In this document: piece after piece, positions 1-11,034 of the stretch
Layout: each line of letters starts with the position of its first letter
Numbering within the stretch: position 1 is the first letter of the stretch
Assembly: GCA_016808115.1 (NCBI GenBank)
Contig: JAEQBH010006406.1
Span: 1 to 64,000, forward strand
DNA: 64,000 nucleotides
Source: Tetrastigma voinierianum
Taxonomy: Eukaryota; Streptophyta; Magnoliopsida; Vitales; Vitaceae
Direction of reading: 5' to 3'
Notes under the pieces: model-generated
What the model was told of the DNA's origin: nothing
The model's database searches: none
The model's input: the letters and a program-made list of their open reading frames with translations, nothing else
Translations under genes and position numbers: made by a program

Positions 1-894
1 AAACCATACTCAATTGAATTTGGGTTCTTGGCAAGAATTTTGAATCTATAAATTTTGTGATGATAGTTGACATCCTAAAGACAATAATGGTTGAATAGTT
101 CCTAATGATATAAGCCTACATGGAATGACAATTTTTCGAATTAAGACATTGAAATCTTCTAACACATTTTTTGGGAAATTTTTTGTCCAAGGAGCATCAT
201 GGATTTTGGGCATCAATTTAATAGATTTCCATACAAATAAAGTATCAATAGTTTATAAAGAAGCGGGGCGACCTCCATATACGGAAATCATGTATGACCA
301 AATAGAATTTTCTCAACAACCAAGCACCTTGGAAAGAAAGAACGCGAAACAAGAGACAAAGAGAAAGAAAAAAACACAACGTGAAGAAGAAACCTAGATT
401 ATATTGCTCGAATGGGCATTTTGGTTGAACAACTCGGTCGACCAATAGTTTCCGTTTTGTGCGACCGGTCGTGCTTTGGAGGAGGAACCTTCTTAGTCGA
501 TGGATGAGTTTATGGGGTTTTCGGGTTAGGGCTTTGAGTCAAATGAGAGGCTGATCTCGAAGAAACGAGGTCGAGCTTGAGAGGAAGGGGGAGATGCAAA
601 ATAGGTTGAGGAGAAGAAGAAACGAAGAAAGGGAGGTGTGGGGTTGAAGAAGAAGAGGGAAGGGGGTGTTTGGCATGGATTTTGGATGTCAACCCAGTTG
701 AGAGAGGAAAGGGATGTTTGAAATAGGTTAGGGTTTGTGGTAAGATAAATGAAGGGTATTTTAAGGAGAAAAATTTTCTTTTGTCACCTCATGGACTCTT
801 TATCAAATATTTGGGTTCTTTGTAATTATTTGGTTCAAATAGGACTTGGAGTTAGGTTTGATAAGTTTTTGAGCCTAAATTTTCAAATATTTCA
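1..894. other. Left edge, no recognisable gene
   Basis: I see no family match on either strand. The plus strand is purine-rich from about 540 to 720 (G/A runs), which gives proline/serine-rich readings on the other strand; these look like composition rather than genes. A 90-codon open stretch at 125-397 ends in a lysine/glutamate-rich tail and resembles nothing I know. Confidence 0.5.
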
Positions 895-1185
895 TGCTAG
901 GCCCCATAACATAGTTTCTCAATTAAGAATGTGACCATCCAGGACATATCAGCATGTGTGCAATTTGGACAAGTATAACTATTGTTGCAGTGTTTTTAAA
1001 GGCTAGGCACGCCTTGAGACGGTACAAAAATGCTTCGAGGCGTTTTCAAAACAACGCAATGCATGGAAGGCCCACGTCTTCTTCCCTAAGGCGTTTCAAA
1101 GACACAAAAATGTACGCCGCCTTCGCTTTATGGGAAGGTGAAATGGCTTAAAAAATGAAAAAAAAAACCCAAGAACCCTATTACA
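895..1185 (+). repeat. Block X fragment (third copy)
   Basis: This stretch matches the middle of the larger X blocks at about 9945-10200 and 26510-26750. Shared landmarks, in order, are AATTAAGAATGTGACCATC, GCAATTTGGACAAGTAT, CAGTGTTTTTAAAGGC, GCCTTGAGACGGTAC, the AGGCGTTTTCAAAAC motif, CCCACGTCTTCTTCC and TTTATGGGAAGGTGAAATGG. It covers the spacer just before the hAT-like element of block X plus roughly the first 170 bases of that element, then stops in an A-rich run. Because it holds sequence from both sides of the element end, it is a copy of the block and not only of the transposon. Confidence 0.8.
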
Positions 1186-1729
1186 ATCATATTTCACTAT
1201 GTCAATTACATAAAAATCATATATTGCGTGTAACCCATGAATCAGGATAAGAGGCTGCCTTGAAGTAGCAGGCAATTGCTAGCTAAATGCATAACTCAGC
1301 TTTTATAGTCTTATAGATCATAGTGTTAAAGATACTTATATTAAACCTAAATCTTAAAAGCTTGAACTTTTTAAAAAATTGGTAGTTTAATATGGTATAA
1401 TGCTTGGTTTGGTTGGAGGTCATGGTTTTGAACTACCTTTATGTAATTTGAGTATTTGTTCCGTATTTGCTTATTGATGTGGAAAAATTGGTAGTTTAAC
1501 ATATAGTGATCCAGTCGCAGTATTAATCTGGATGAATAATGCTTGGTTGCCCAGATTTTCTGAAATCTGTATTATATGCTTGTTGCAGGTCATTTCCTCT
1601 ATCTGCAGCTAGATGCTTCTCAATTTCCCTCTGGTAAGTCCATTTATTTGAGCTCTTCATATAAATGAACTGAAAACATGTCCTGATTTTCTTTTTTCGA
1701 AAAGTAATTAACACTAAAATAGCTGCAGG
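1186..1729. other. Unassigned spacer, possible intron sequence
   Basis: AT-rich sequence with no domain that I can read. It lies directly upstream of the HHP fragment and ends near a good acceptor-like CTGCAG at about 1727. Part of it may be intron carried along with that gene fragment. No other feature was found. Confidence 0.3.
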
Positions 1730-2056
1730 GCACATCAAACCTCATTCAATTGAAGCAAATAACAGAGTCAGGAGGTGAGTTCACGCCGCCAGGAACCGCC
1801 ACAACATGGTGGCCATTCTTCGTCTTCTTGGGCGGCTCCATGTTCTGCCTCCTCTCAAGCAACACCTGCCACCTCTTCTCCTGCCATTCCCACAAACTAA
1901 ACATCTTGCTGAGAATGGACTATGTTGGAATTGCAGTCATGATCATTTGCTCATTTTTCCCTCCGATTTACTACATCTTCCAGTGTGACCCCCACTGGCA
2001 ATTCATTTACCTAGCAGGGATCACAGCAATGGGGATGTTCACCATCATAACACAGC
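1730..2056 (+). pseudogene. Heptahelical transmembrane protein (HHP, ADIPOR/hemolysin III-like) fragment
   Basis: The plus-strand reading from about 1750 contains WWPFFVFLGGSMFCLLSS, then CHLFSCHSHKLNILL, RMDYVGIAVMII, SFFPPIYYIFQCDPHWQFIY and AGITAMGMFTI. These are the first transmembrane helices, the conserved histidine/serine region and the YY-F-CDP segment of plant HHP proteins, which are membrane proteins of the progestin/adipoQ receptor class. Only about a third of the family length is present. The amino terminus and the later helices, with the carboxy-terminal histidine motif, are missing. One residue appears lost at LNILL/RMDY compared with the family. The reading runs straight into a GT47 fragment in a different frame at about 2057, with no intron between them. 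It cannot give a working receptor; I read it as a captured or retrocopied gene piece. Confidence 0.85.
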
Positions 2057-2400
2057 AAGTTTGGCCTCTGCCCAAGCGGGTATGAGGTGGCAAGCCCTAG
2101 AGTGGTGGAAGCAATACATGCAGGGTGCGTGCCGGTGATGATTTCCGACAACTATTCTTTGTCTTTTAATGATGTTCTTGATTGGAGCCAATTTTCGGTA
2201 CAAATTCCGATAGCGAAGATAACCGGAAATTAAGAACGTATTGGAAGGGATATCAAGAGATAAGTACTTGAAAATGCAGGAAGATGATAAAGTGCAAAAT
2301 TTTATTACTGAACCAGCCTGCTAGCCCTTTGATATCATTCATATGATCCCCTTCACTCTGTGCGACTAGAGAGCTTAATTTTGAGCTGCCAGTCCGCATT
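2057..2400 (+). pseudogene. GT47 exostosin-type glycosyltransferase carboxy-terminal fragment
   Basis: In the frame starting at about 2057 the sequence reads KFGLCPSGYEVASPRVVEAI, then HAGCVPVMISDNYSL, FNDVLDWSQFSV and, after a small gap, KNVLEGISRDKYLKMQ. A decayed PFDIIHM segment follows near 2320-2345. This is the donor-binding and carboxy-terminal part of plant exostosin-family (GT47) Golgi glycosyltransferases, which build cell-wall polysaccharides. The signal anchor and the amino-terminal half are missing. A frameshift near 2200 and stops after 2300 break it. It follows the HHP fragment on the same strand with no spacer; the two frames differ, so no fused protein would be made beyond a few residues. 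The family call is strong, the specific member unknown. Confidence 0.85.
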
Positions 2401-2633
2401 GATTTGTTTGATTCACCTTGTAAAAATGTTTACATTCCATGAAAATCATGTCTCTCTATACATACCATACAACCACATTGTTTTATCCTCTAAATCCTGG
2501 AGAATGACAGCTTTCTTATAATTTGAAATCATGATTTCAATGCAGTGAGAGATCAGAATGTAGTTAAAAAACCACAAAGTCAAGCATTGCCGTACTTAAA
2601 TTCCTTTTTTCCCCCCTTAATCTTATTAAATAC

Positions 2634-3284
2634 CAATGTTTTAAAAATTGGGCCATTGGTAGGCGGAAAAATTCTGGGTTCGCGGTTCGTACAGTCGGAT
2701 CGGTAGTCGAATCGTGGTCGAATCGGTGACGTAATAAATATATTATTTATATTTTATTTAAAATTTAAAATATATAATCAATAATATTTTAGATATTATT
2801 TATTACTTTTTATATAAATAAAGTATTTTAAAAATATGTATAATGTTTAAATATGAAAACATATTGTATTAAAAATGGAAGAAACTATTTATATAAATAT
2901 ATATTTAATTAGTAGTAATATATAATTTTGTTAGCATCTAAAATAATCGCGGAGTGGTAGAGTGGATTCGTTGTAAGCTTTTCTTTTTACCGTGTTTTTT
3001 GAATCCGTAAGGCTTGTAGTATTTAATTGAATTTTTTTGATTCTGAGTTAACTAGCGCATAAAGGCAATTACAGCGAAAGCAGCTGTCGTTTAGATGTAA
3101 AAAGCATCAAGCGATATCGTTTTAACTTGAAACTTGTGGGAGCCAGCCAGTTCGGTTCGTTGAGAACGGTCGGTTAATAGTCGGATGCCTGTCGGTTCGA
3201 TCCAACTTGATTTTTGCATTGGATCGGTAGTTTTGTGGCCAGGTTGTGGTGCCGTGGTGTGCGTCTGGTCAGTTTAAAGCGTTG
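2634..3284. mobile_element. hAT-type MITE (about 650 bp)
   Basis: The left end reads CAATGTTTTAAAAATTGG and the right end, on the other strand, reads CAACGCTTTAAACTGACC, giving imperfect terminal inverted repeats. The flanks are TTAAATAC (2626-2633) and GTAAATAC (3285-3292), an 8-bp target duplication with one mismatch, as expected for hAT elements. Both subterminal regions are rich in GGTTCG/GTCGG-type words, typical of this common plant MITE class. No transposase is encoded, so it would depend on an enzyme supplied elsewhere. Confidence 0.8.
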
Positions 3285-3333
3285 GTAAATACTAAATACA
3301 CAAAATTTTAGTCTAAAGAAGGTCTACTAAGGT

Positions 3334-3660
3334 GAGTGTATTAGATTACAACTTTTCATGACTTTCATGAAATTACAAAGTCTATAAATATCATGATGTA
3401 TTGGATTACGATTTTTAAAAACTCTATAAAAGGCATGGTGTATTCAATTAAGACTTTTTAAAAGTCTATAAAAGTCATAGTGTATTCGATTAAGACTTTA
3501 AAAAAGTCTATAAAAGTCATGGTGTATTGAATTAAGACTTTTATAAACTTTCTAAAAGTATACTGGTATTGAAAAAGTCATTGATTTTTATAGATATTAA
3601 ACTTTTAATTCTTTTAATGACTTTTTATAGTATATAATTATACTCACCCTTTAAATTTTT
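3334..3660 (+). repeat. Left inverted arm of the Mutator-like element
   Basis: This arm is built of about six degenerate units, each with GTGTATTNNATTAAGACTTT followed by AGTCTATAAAAGTCAT. The same words appear complemented at about 7900-8230. Confidence 0.7.
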
Positions 3661-4530
3661 TCCGCACTTTTCCGCAACATTTGAAATAACTTTCTTTTTA
3701 TTGAGTGAGTGAAGTCAATAAGATTTTTTTAGAGATAAGGGTTTAATCCTATGAATAAGATAATTTTTAAAAACTCATACGATCCATAAAATTAAATAAT
3801 TTTTTAATTCTTAATATTTTAAGAACTAAAAGGTTAAAAAAAATGTGATTGTTCCTAAAATCACATACGAATTATTTTTTTAATCATTTTACATACAAAT
3901 ATGATATTTTAAAAACTAAAACTATCATAATCGTTTTGTCAAAAAAATATATCAGAAATCAAAATCGAATCTGAATATGATATATAATTTTTTAGAATCA
4001 TAATTTTATTCAAATACATCTTCTTGTCTCATTCAAAATATAAATCAAAATCAAAATTATAATGACACACTCACGCTGAATATATATAAATATATGATTA
4101 CTCCCACGATTTTAAATTCATGAGAGCTATGAAAGAAGCAGTTGAGGAAGATAAAGTTATATTCGCTTTACAATCTCGTAAGTTTTTATCATACGTGAAA
4201 TTTATTGCTTCTTAGTGCATTTATCGGGTTTATTGTTTTCTTTTTCTCGATTCATTATCAGCAGAGATCTATTCGTATAACCCGAGATCTATTCATTATC
4301 AGGCAAAGTTATTTAAAATAATAGAATTTTTTTTGAGGTAAAGGTTTAACCCGAGATCTACTCGTATTGTAGTAATTTGATTAATCTGATTTTTAAAATT
4401 TACTCTAATTTTTAAAATCATGTATGCATATTGTAGGTAGTGAAATAATATATGATTTGTTTTTTATTCAAATTATAGTTCTTGATTGTTCCTAAAATCA
4501 CATATGTATTGTTTTTTGTTTGAATCGTTT

Positions 4531-7500
4531 TGTGACTCGCCCCTATGCAGGAAGAAGCCTGAGCCCGAGAGGGGCGAGATCGGATCAGGACGCGGTCTCT
4601 TTTGAATCAATTCTTTTTTTTTCTTTTGTCGATAAAACACACATTTCAGTATCATTTTGTAAAGGATATTTATTTTATGAAAATATATTTGTATATATTA
4701 ATTTAACTTAAAGGGGGCCATCATTTGTTTTAAATACGACATTTTTATTAAATATGACATTAATTTACCACATTTATATATTACGACATTATAAGCCGTT
4801 TTCAATACCAAAATATTTATAAAACAAAATCAAAGTTTGTACAAAAAGTGTCAAATATATTTCATGAATGCAGGGTTAAAGCTTTACTTCAACTTCGTGA
4901 GGCCTTGACGTTGACTTGAATTGCTGCGGTCTTTTCCTTTATACCTGTTCACTCGGTATCTGCGCGATGATAAAACAACGTGCTAAGCATTTTCATGCCT
5001 AGTGGTTCTATACAGTTCTCTTTTCATTTCAGTTTAAGTAAATCATGCATTTTTCTAAATCATCAGCTGTATAATTTTTCAATAATCAATGCGGTACAAT
5101 ACATATATGTATATTTTCATTTCATATATATATTCAAATTACAATTCATTGGTCGTTTCAATCATGCAGTTTCATATGCAATAAATCATTCTAACACAAA
5201 TCATGCATTTTACAATTTTCTTTTCATTTTCCCCTTAAGCGAATTTAACCTATGCTTTGATTATAGGATAACGAATCAAACCTGATCCTGTGAGGCTGCA
5301 GGCCATTATAAAAAAAAGTTTTATAACCTGATCTGATCTGGGTATTTGCATTTGAATTATTAAAAATCGTTTTGTGAACGCTATCGTCTCTTGTCTTCTT
5401 TGTTCACGGATCGGAGTGACACATCATTACGTTCGGCGCAGTATTGCTCATTTGACCCTTATTGGTATACCAATCTATCTTTAACTCGCATTTAACGGTT
5501 AACATTCTATTAAGGGTGCTCAAATCATTCATAGGAATTTACAATAGTGTATATACATTTATATCAAAATACTTGGTTTCCAATACTCATGCAATTTTTC
5601 ATGTGCAATTCATTTCACAATTAGTTGTATCAAAGCAATTTAAAACAAATCAATATGCAATTTATTGCAATTCATTTCAATAAATCCACTTATTTCATAA
5701 TCCTTCAAACATTTTAGAAATAGAGAGAGAGAAGTGGCAATCAAATGAATTCATTTATGGCTCAAGCCAGGCTTGCATGTAAATATTCATCTCACTTTTA
5801 GATTTATTTGTCAAACAAAACCACTGGCAAAACAAGGAAGGAAATTATGAAGAACAAACCCAAAAAGGTTATTCGCTCTTTGATTCCTATCCTTGGAATC
5901 AGAGTTCTTAGGTCAAACCTCGTCACAACCCTAATCCATCACAAATATGTCACAATCAAAGAACAACCCGAGAAAAAACCGGTTATTGCATTCTAGGATT
6001 TTGGTTAAGATTGATGTCTGCAATACACCTTCACTTGAAGAGATTTTTACGAGGACACATAGGCCATATTTTGCTCACACTTCCTTCAAGAAAATGATAG
6101 CTCTATGAGTTTATTTTCAGTAGGAATTGGAATTATCTCATTTGGATCATTCAAACTCAAGTTATGATATTTTAATGCCAAACTGGTTGATATGCAGCTC
6201 CCTTTCGAGTTACCCTCTTTGTGTTACCTCGATTTGAGAATTCTTAACTCTACATAAATTAGTGAGTTCCTTATACTCATTGAATCTATGGTTCTAAGGT
6301 TTCTCTATAATTGGAATATTCCAAGATTTGGATTACCCAAACTCAAAGATTATGGTATTTTTTTACATCAGTTACTCTAATTTGCAAAACATAATGTCAG
6401 TTATTCTTGCACACTTAAGCTCCACTTTGACAGATTTCTTGGCACTTTGGGTTACAAATTGCATATCGCCTTCAAGTAAATTATTTCCTAGATCACAGTT
6501 TCTGAGAATTTTGAATCGCTCAATTTGGATGAATTCAAAGCTCAACTACGACGAAACACCACAACTACCTCAAAATAGAGCAAGCAGGTGTGGCCGACAC
6601 CTTTAAGCCCATATTCGGGGCTTTAGGGCCTACAATTGCTCCTAATCCCTTCTACTCCATTTGTAGCTCTAGCTTTTATGGTTCTTTACCAATTATAATC
6701 ATTAAATGTGGATGATTACAACTTAACTATAATAAAAAATAAAAACGGGGGTTTGAAATTTTTTGATAGCCACCTTTGAAACTAAATCATTTATTTACTT
6801 TTAATTAAATTGCTGTAATCCAAACCACAATGCTTGACTTAAATCAACCCCAAAACTGAAATAAGCTAATAAAAATCCATTTTACACAAAGCTAGGAGTT
6901 TTTCTAATTCAAACTTAACGATCAAACCATAATACCATGAAATCTTACTGTCTGACACAAAGCGAGCTACAACCTTTAAACACTTTTATATCACATTTGA
7001 GGTTTTATTAAACGAGCATAAGTAGAAAGGGTTAGGGTTTAGTTTTTCATACTGTAAATCTTACAGTTCTCTTTCCTTTATTCTTCCTCATTCTTCTTGA
7101 TCAACTTGTCCATGATTACATGGAGGAAGAAATCACTAATCACTCTCTTCTTCTCTCAAGTAGATGGCTTTAGCTTTTTCTCCTCTTTCCTTTTCTTGAA
7201 TGTTGAAATGGCGTTTTACAAAATCAAATTTTGTCTTAAGCCTTAAGTCTTTATAAGACCTTGTTTGACTTGCACATAAATTCCTATTTTCCCATTTTTC
7301 TCATTTTAACTCTTCATTTCACTTTCATTTTCACTTCATTTCATTTCATTTTCATTTTAACATTTACATATCATTTATGACCCTTAGGTCCTCATTTGAC
7401 ATTTTACCAAATTTATTTGGCTCTGTAAATTTTGAGTTTTTTATCATTTCGTTTTTAATGGATTTAAACGCCAGAAAATATAATTTAATTTATTTTACAC

Positions 7501-7545
7501 CCTAAACATGTTATAAAACTGTTAGGGTATTTTCAGGGCATTACA
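4531..7545 (-). mobile_element. Solo LTR, gypsy family A
   Basis: Read on the minus strand it begins TGTAATGCCCTGAAAATACC at 7545 and ends GGGGCGAGTCACA at 4531. It matches the LTRs of element A (22798-25721, and the fragment 11672-12201) along its length. Shared stretches include the AAATATATTTGACACTTTTT word, the GTAATGTATAAATGTGGTAAA region and the AAAGAGGACCGCGTC segment near the end. No internal gag/pol or primer site adjoins it, so it is a solo LTR. The 5-bp flanks (CGTTT before, ATTTC after) do not match clearly, so no target duplication can be claimed. The insertion sits inside the Mutator-like element. Confidence 0.85.
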
Positions 7546-7899
7546 ATTTCATATAGGTATGTGAATAAAAATAATTTTTTTACATCGTTAATGTTAAATC
7601 ACATCAAATACATTTTTCTTGTATTTCATAAATTGATAAATTTCGGAAATTAAGAAATTTTGAAATTTGATAAATTAGGAATTTTGATTATTTAAATAAG
7701 GAAAAAAAATGAGGAATTTGTAATTCTTGGAAATAAAAAAAAAACTTAGAAGTGATGAGTGAAATTAGAAAATTTGAGATGAAATAAAATATAAAAATAA
7801 ATAAATAAAAATTTATTTTTAAATTTTGGACAAAATTATTTAATTATGATATTTTAATTTTATTTATTTTGATTAAAAATATTAGTTATTGTATTTATT

Positions 7900-8230
7900 T
7901 ACGTTTATAAAAGTCTATCAATATTTATAGAAGTAGTAAAAAGTCTATTAATATCTACAAAATTCAATCAAATTCTATAAAAGTCTTATAAAATAAAAGT
8001 CTATAAAAGTCATCATTATATTTATAAACTTTATATAATTCTATCAATATCTATAAAATTATGTCAAAATCTATAAAAATCTTTTAAAAAAAAAATCTAT
8101 GAAAGTCATACATATATTTACAAACAATACAAAAATCTATAAAAGTCTTTAAAAATCTATCAAATTCTATTAAAGTTATCATCTTAAAAAAGTCCATAAA
8201 TGTCATTAAAAGTCTTAATCCAATACACCC
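7900..8230 (-). repeat. Right inverted arm of the Mutator-like element
   Basis: This region repeats AAGTCTATAAAAGTC and CTATCAATATCTATAAAAT words, and ends in AGTCTTAATCCAATACACCC. That is the inverse of the left arm at 3334-3660. Confidence 0.7.
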
Positions 8231-8830
8231 TCATAAGTAAAATAGGTCCAGGTTTTGTCTAGTCCCCTCCATTTCGTGTTGTTCTATTTGGTTATAAACT
8301 GTTAATATATTAATGTTTTAGATCCGATTTTAGGGACGTGGGAAAGTACTTATGAACAATCGATAAAGGATAACCATGCAATTGTTATGCCAACAAAAGC
8401 TTTCATGTAGATAATGAATTCAAGAACAAAGATAAAACAACTCACATACGTAAGGTTTTAACATAGTTCTCTGACCATGTCTATATCAATGGATGAAGTA
8501 ATCTTTCTACTATATATAATAGAAAATGTTATAGAGATAGAACAACATTGTTCTCGAAACATCTTATGTTTTTTCATCCCTTCATCGGGTATTCAAGTTC
8601 TTTCTCACATCTTTACACTATCCAAATTAAAGTGATATTCCTAACAACTTTCTTTATTCTATAAAGAATATTTCCTTATCCAATAAAGAAGTCTAATATT
8701 ACAATAATATAAATATCGAGGATTTATCCTATAAAGTATTATGCACAAATAAAAATTAATATTAAATTTAACTTTTACACAAAATGTATTTTGGAAGAAG
8801 AAAGACATAAGGTATTTTTGTGGGGAAGGT

Positions 8831-8831
<1 letters not shown>

Positions 8832-8863
<32 letters not shown>
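8832..8863. repeat. (TAA)n microsatellite
   Basis: About ten TAA units in a row, with one interruption near the right end. Confidence 0.95.
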
Positions 8864-8880
8864 GTAATCATCATTATGCA

Positions 8881-9152
8881 ACTCTTCTTTGATTTTGCCT
8901 TTGACTTATGTCCACTTAATTTTCATTTCCTCCAAAAATGGCCATAGACACCATTAACTCTTCTTGATTTTCCTTGAACTTATTTCCACATAATTTCCGT
9001 TTTCTCCAAACATGTCCATAGACACCATTACTCATCCCCCTTTTCTTCATGCGTATTGATCCAAATGTGTTGTAAACCTTATGCACCATTCCTCATCCCC
9101 CTTTTCTTCCCGCGTATTGATCCAAATGTGTTGTAAACCTTATGCACCATTC
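8881..9152. repeat. Two adjacent tandem duplications (about 75 bp x2 and 61 bp x2)
   Basis: The unit at 8881-8955, ending CCATAGACACCATTA, is repeated at 8956-9030. A second unit at 9031-9091 starts CTCATCCCCCTTTTCTTC and is repeated almost exactly at 9092-9152. Only about two bases of the 61-bp copies differ, so this duplication is recent. Its right copy runs into the left LTR of the TRIM. Confidence 0.85.
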
Positions 9153-9680
9153 CTATTCCTTCTACATTAGTATGATATTGTTCATTTTGGGTTTGAGACT
9201 TCATAATTTTGCTTTTAGGCTTTTTCTTATAAAAAGCTTCAAATCAATTGGATGTTATTCATACTTATATACTCATAAGTCTTTTCATTCCCAACTAATG
9301 TGAGACTTTGTGGACTTCTAGTGCACCTCAGCAATCCTCTCATTGAACAAAGTTCTATCAAACCTCCCATTAAGCCGGGACTTCATATTTTTATTGCGTT
9401 TGGGCTGCGCTTTACATGAAGCACTACTACCCAGAGGCTCTTTTCGCCACCATTTTGTTTGACGTCATCATGCGGTTAAGCGTGAACTTTGTGATACCAC
9501 TCTTTTGAAACCTCATGAACTCTTCCCTCCATATTAGTATGATATTATCCATTTTGAACCCTAACATGATTTATTTTAGAGCTATGCTCTGAATGCCTCG
9601 GAAACCAATTGAATGTTAGTCATACATATATACTTATAAACCTTAAATTTCATAACGGAGACTTTGGCGCACACCCAACA
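9125..9680 (-). mobile_element. TRIM (miniature LTR retrotransposon), copy 1
   Basis: Two direct repeats of roughly 180-200 bp flank a core of about 170 bp: left at about 9125-9333, right at about 9500-9680. Both contain ATTAGTATGATATT, CAATTGGATGTTA-like and TATATACTCATAAG-like words. On the minus strand the right repeat starts TGTTGGGTGTGCGCC. It is followed by TGGTATCA at 9492-9499, a partial Met-tRNA primer site. A purine run lies just before the left repeat. There is no room for gag or pol, so any movement would need enzymes from another element. Repeat ends are approximate. Confidence 0.65.
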
Positions 9681-10011
9681 AATTAATTGACCCTTTTATT
9701 TATTTGAAAAGAAAACTAGAGACGACTAATCTTTCACATTTTATTAAATGAAATACCATAGTAATCTTTGAAATTAAATTTTAAAATATTTTTCACCCCT
9801 AATTTTATCACTATTTTCTTGCATGAATCACAAAGATTTCCTAGTTTCTTAAAATGAGACACTTATTACTACCACATGGGACTAAGAATAATATGGAATT
9901 TGTGAGCGATTTTGGAAATAATGAATATTGTGTTGTGGCCCATAAAATTAAGAATGTGACCATCATGACAGATCAACATGCGTGCAATTTGGACAAGTAT
10001 GACTATTGATG

Positions 10012-11034
10012 CAGTGTTTTTAAAGGCTTGGCGTGCCTTGAGAGTTAAGACGGTACAAAAATGCTTCTAGGCGTTTTCAAAACAACGCAATGCATGGAAG
10101 ACCCACGTCTTCTTCCTTAAGGCGTTTTCAAGGCGCAAAAGCGTGCTCCTTCTTTGCTTTATGGGAAGGTGAAATGGGCTTAAAAAAACGAGAACCACAA
10201 CCAAGTTCTCGTGACATACTCTTCCTCGAAGGTGAAATGGAGCAGAAAAAAGAAAAAAAAACCCCTAAAAACCTAAGAACCTAACCAAGTTCTCGCGGCC
10301 TTGCTCTTCTCTAGGCGTCAAGTCTCTTCTTCTTCGTCGTGGCTCTCTTTTGGCGTCATCGTTTGCTTTCCATTGCTCACCCCTCTCCTCTCCCCTCCTC
10401 TCTTTTCCTCCTTGCCGTCGAAGACCTTTTTTTTTTAAATTTAAACATTTAACCCCTCAAAACACTCATAAAACATATCTCATTTAACCCCTCTCTCATT
10501 AAAAATCTCTAATTTGACCTCCTCTGATTAAAAATCTCTCATTTCAACCCCTCTTTTATAAATCTCTCATTTTCGGTCCTCTCATTATTTATTAATTTAG
10601 TTTCAAAATCAATTAAAATGTGACACTCAATTATAAATTAAAAATATAAAATACAGTGATTTGGGTAAAATATAATAATTATTATTTTGGTATGCTACAA
10701 AATATTAAATATCATAATATCTGTTTTAGTATTCTATAAAATATAAAAATAAATTATTTTGGTAAAATGAGAACAAAAATTTTATAATTAATTATAAATT
10801 ATATTTTTATAAAAATATAAGCTATTTTATTATATGTTAGAAAAATGGACATAAGCATGTTTCAAAAATTATAATTTATTTTATTATTATTATTATTGTT
10901 TTTAATATATTATAAAATATTATTTATTTTATAATGTGATCACAAAACCCTTATACCTTAAAGTCTCAAAGCTTATGCCTGACCCCACACATATGAAAAC
11001 GCCTCAAATTATGCTTCCTTCTTTGAAAACATTG
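10012..11034. mobile_element. hAT-like non-autonomous element in block X, copy 1
   Basis: The left end reads CAGTGTTTTTAAAGGC and the complement of the right end reads CAATGTTTTCAAAGAAGG. A second motif, AGGCGTTTTCA, is also found inverted near both ends (about 10070 and 11000). The interior has degenerate repeats of TTAAAAATCTCTCATTT (10470-10580) and then a very AT-rich part. The end sequence and size fit a hAT-like non-autonomous element. The 8-bp flanks agree only weakly (around GCAGT/ACAGT), so the exact ends are uncertain. Confidence 0.5.

Larger units (their letters stand above)
3334..8230. mobile_element. Mutator-like element with long inverted arms, split by a solo LTR
   Basis: The left end GAGTGTATTAGATTA (3334) and the complement of the right end, GGGTGTATTGGATTA (ending 8230), start two long arms. 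Both arms repeat AAGACTTTTATAGACTTTT-like words: 3334-3660 on the left, and about 7900-8230 on the right in the opposite sense. Long terminal inverted repeats of this kind are typical of plant Mutator-like non-autonomous elements. Without the 3-kb LTR inside, the element would be about 1.9 kb. No transposase domain was seen. The 9-bp flanks TACTAAGGT and TCATAAGTA agree only partly, so the target duplication is decayed or the ends are off by a few bases. Confidence 0.6.

Noticed and set aside
125..397. 90-codon opening with a lysine-rich tail
   Set aside because: No family resemblance, no upstream signals and a low-complexity end; not reported as a gene.
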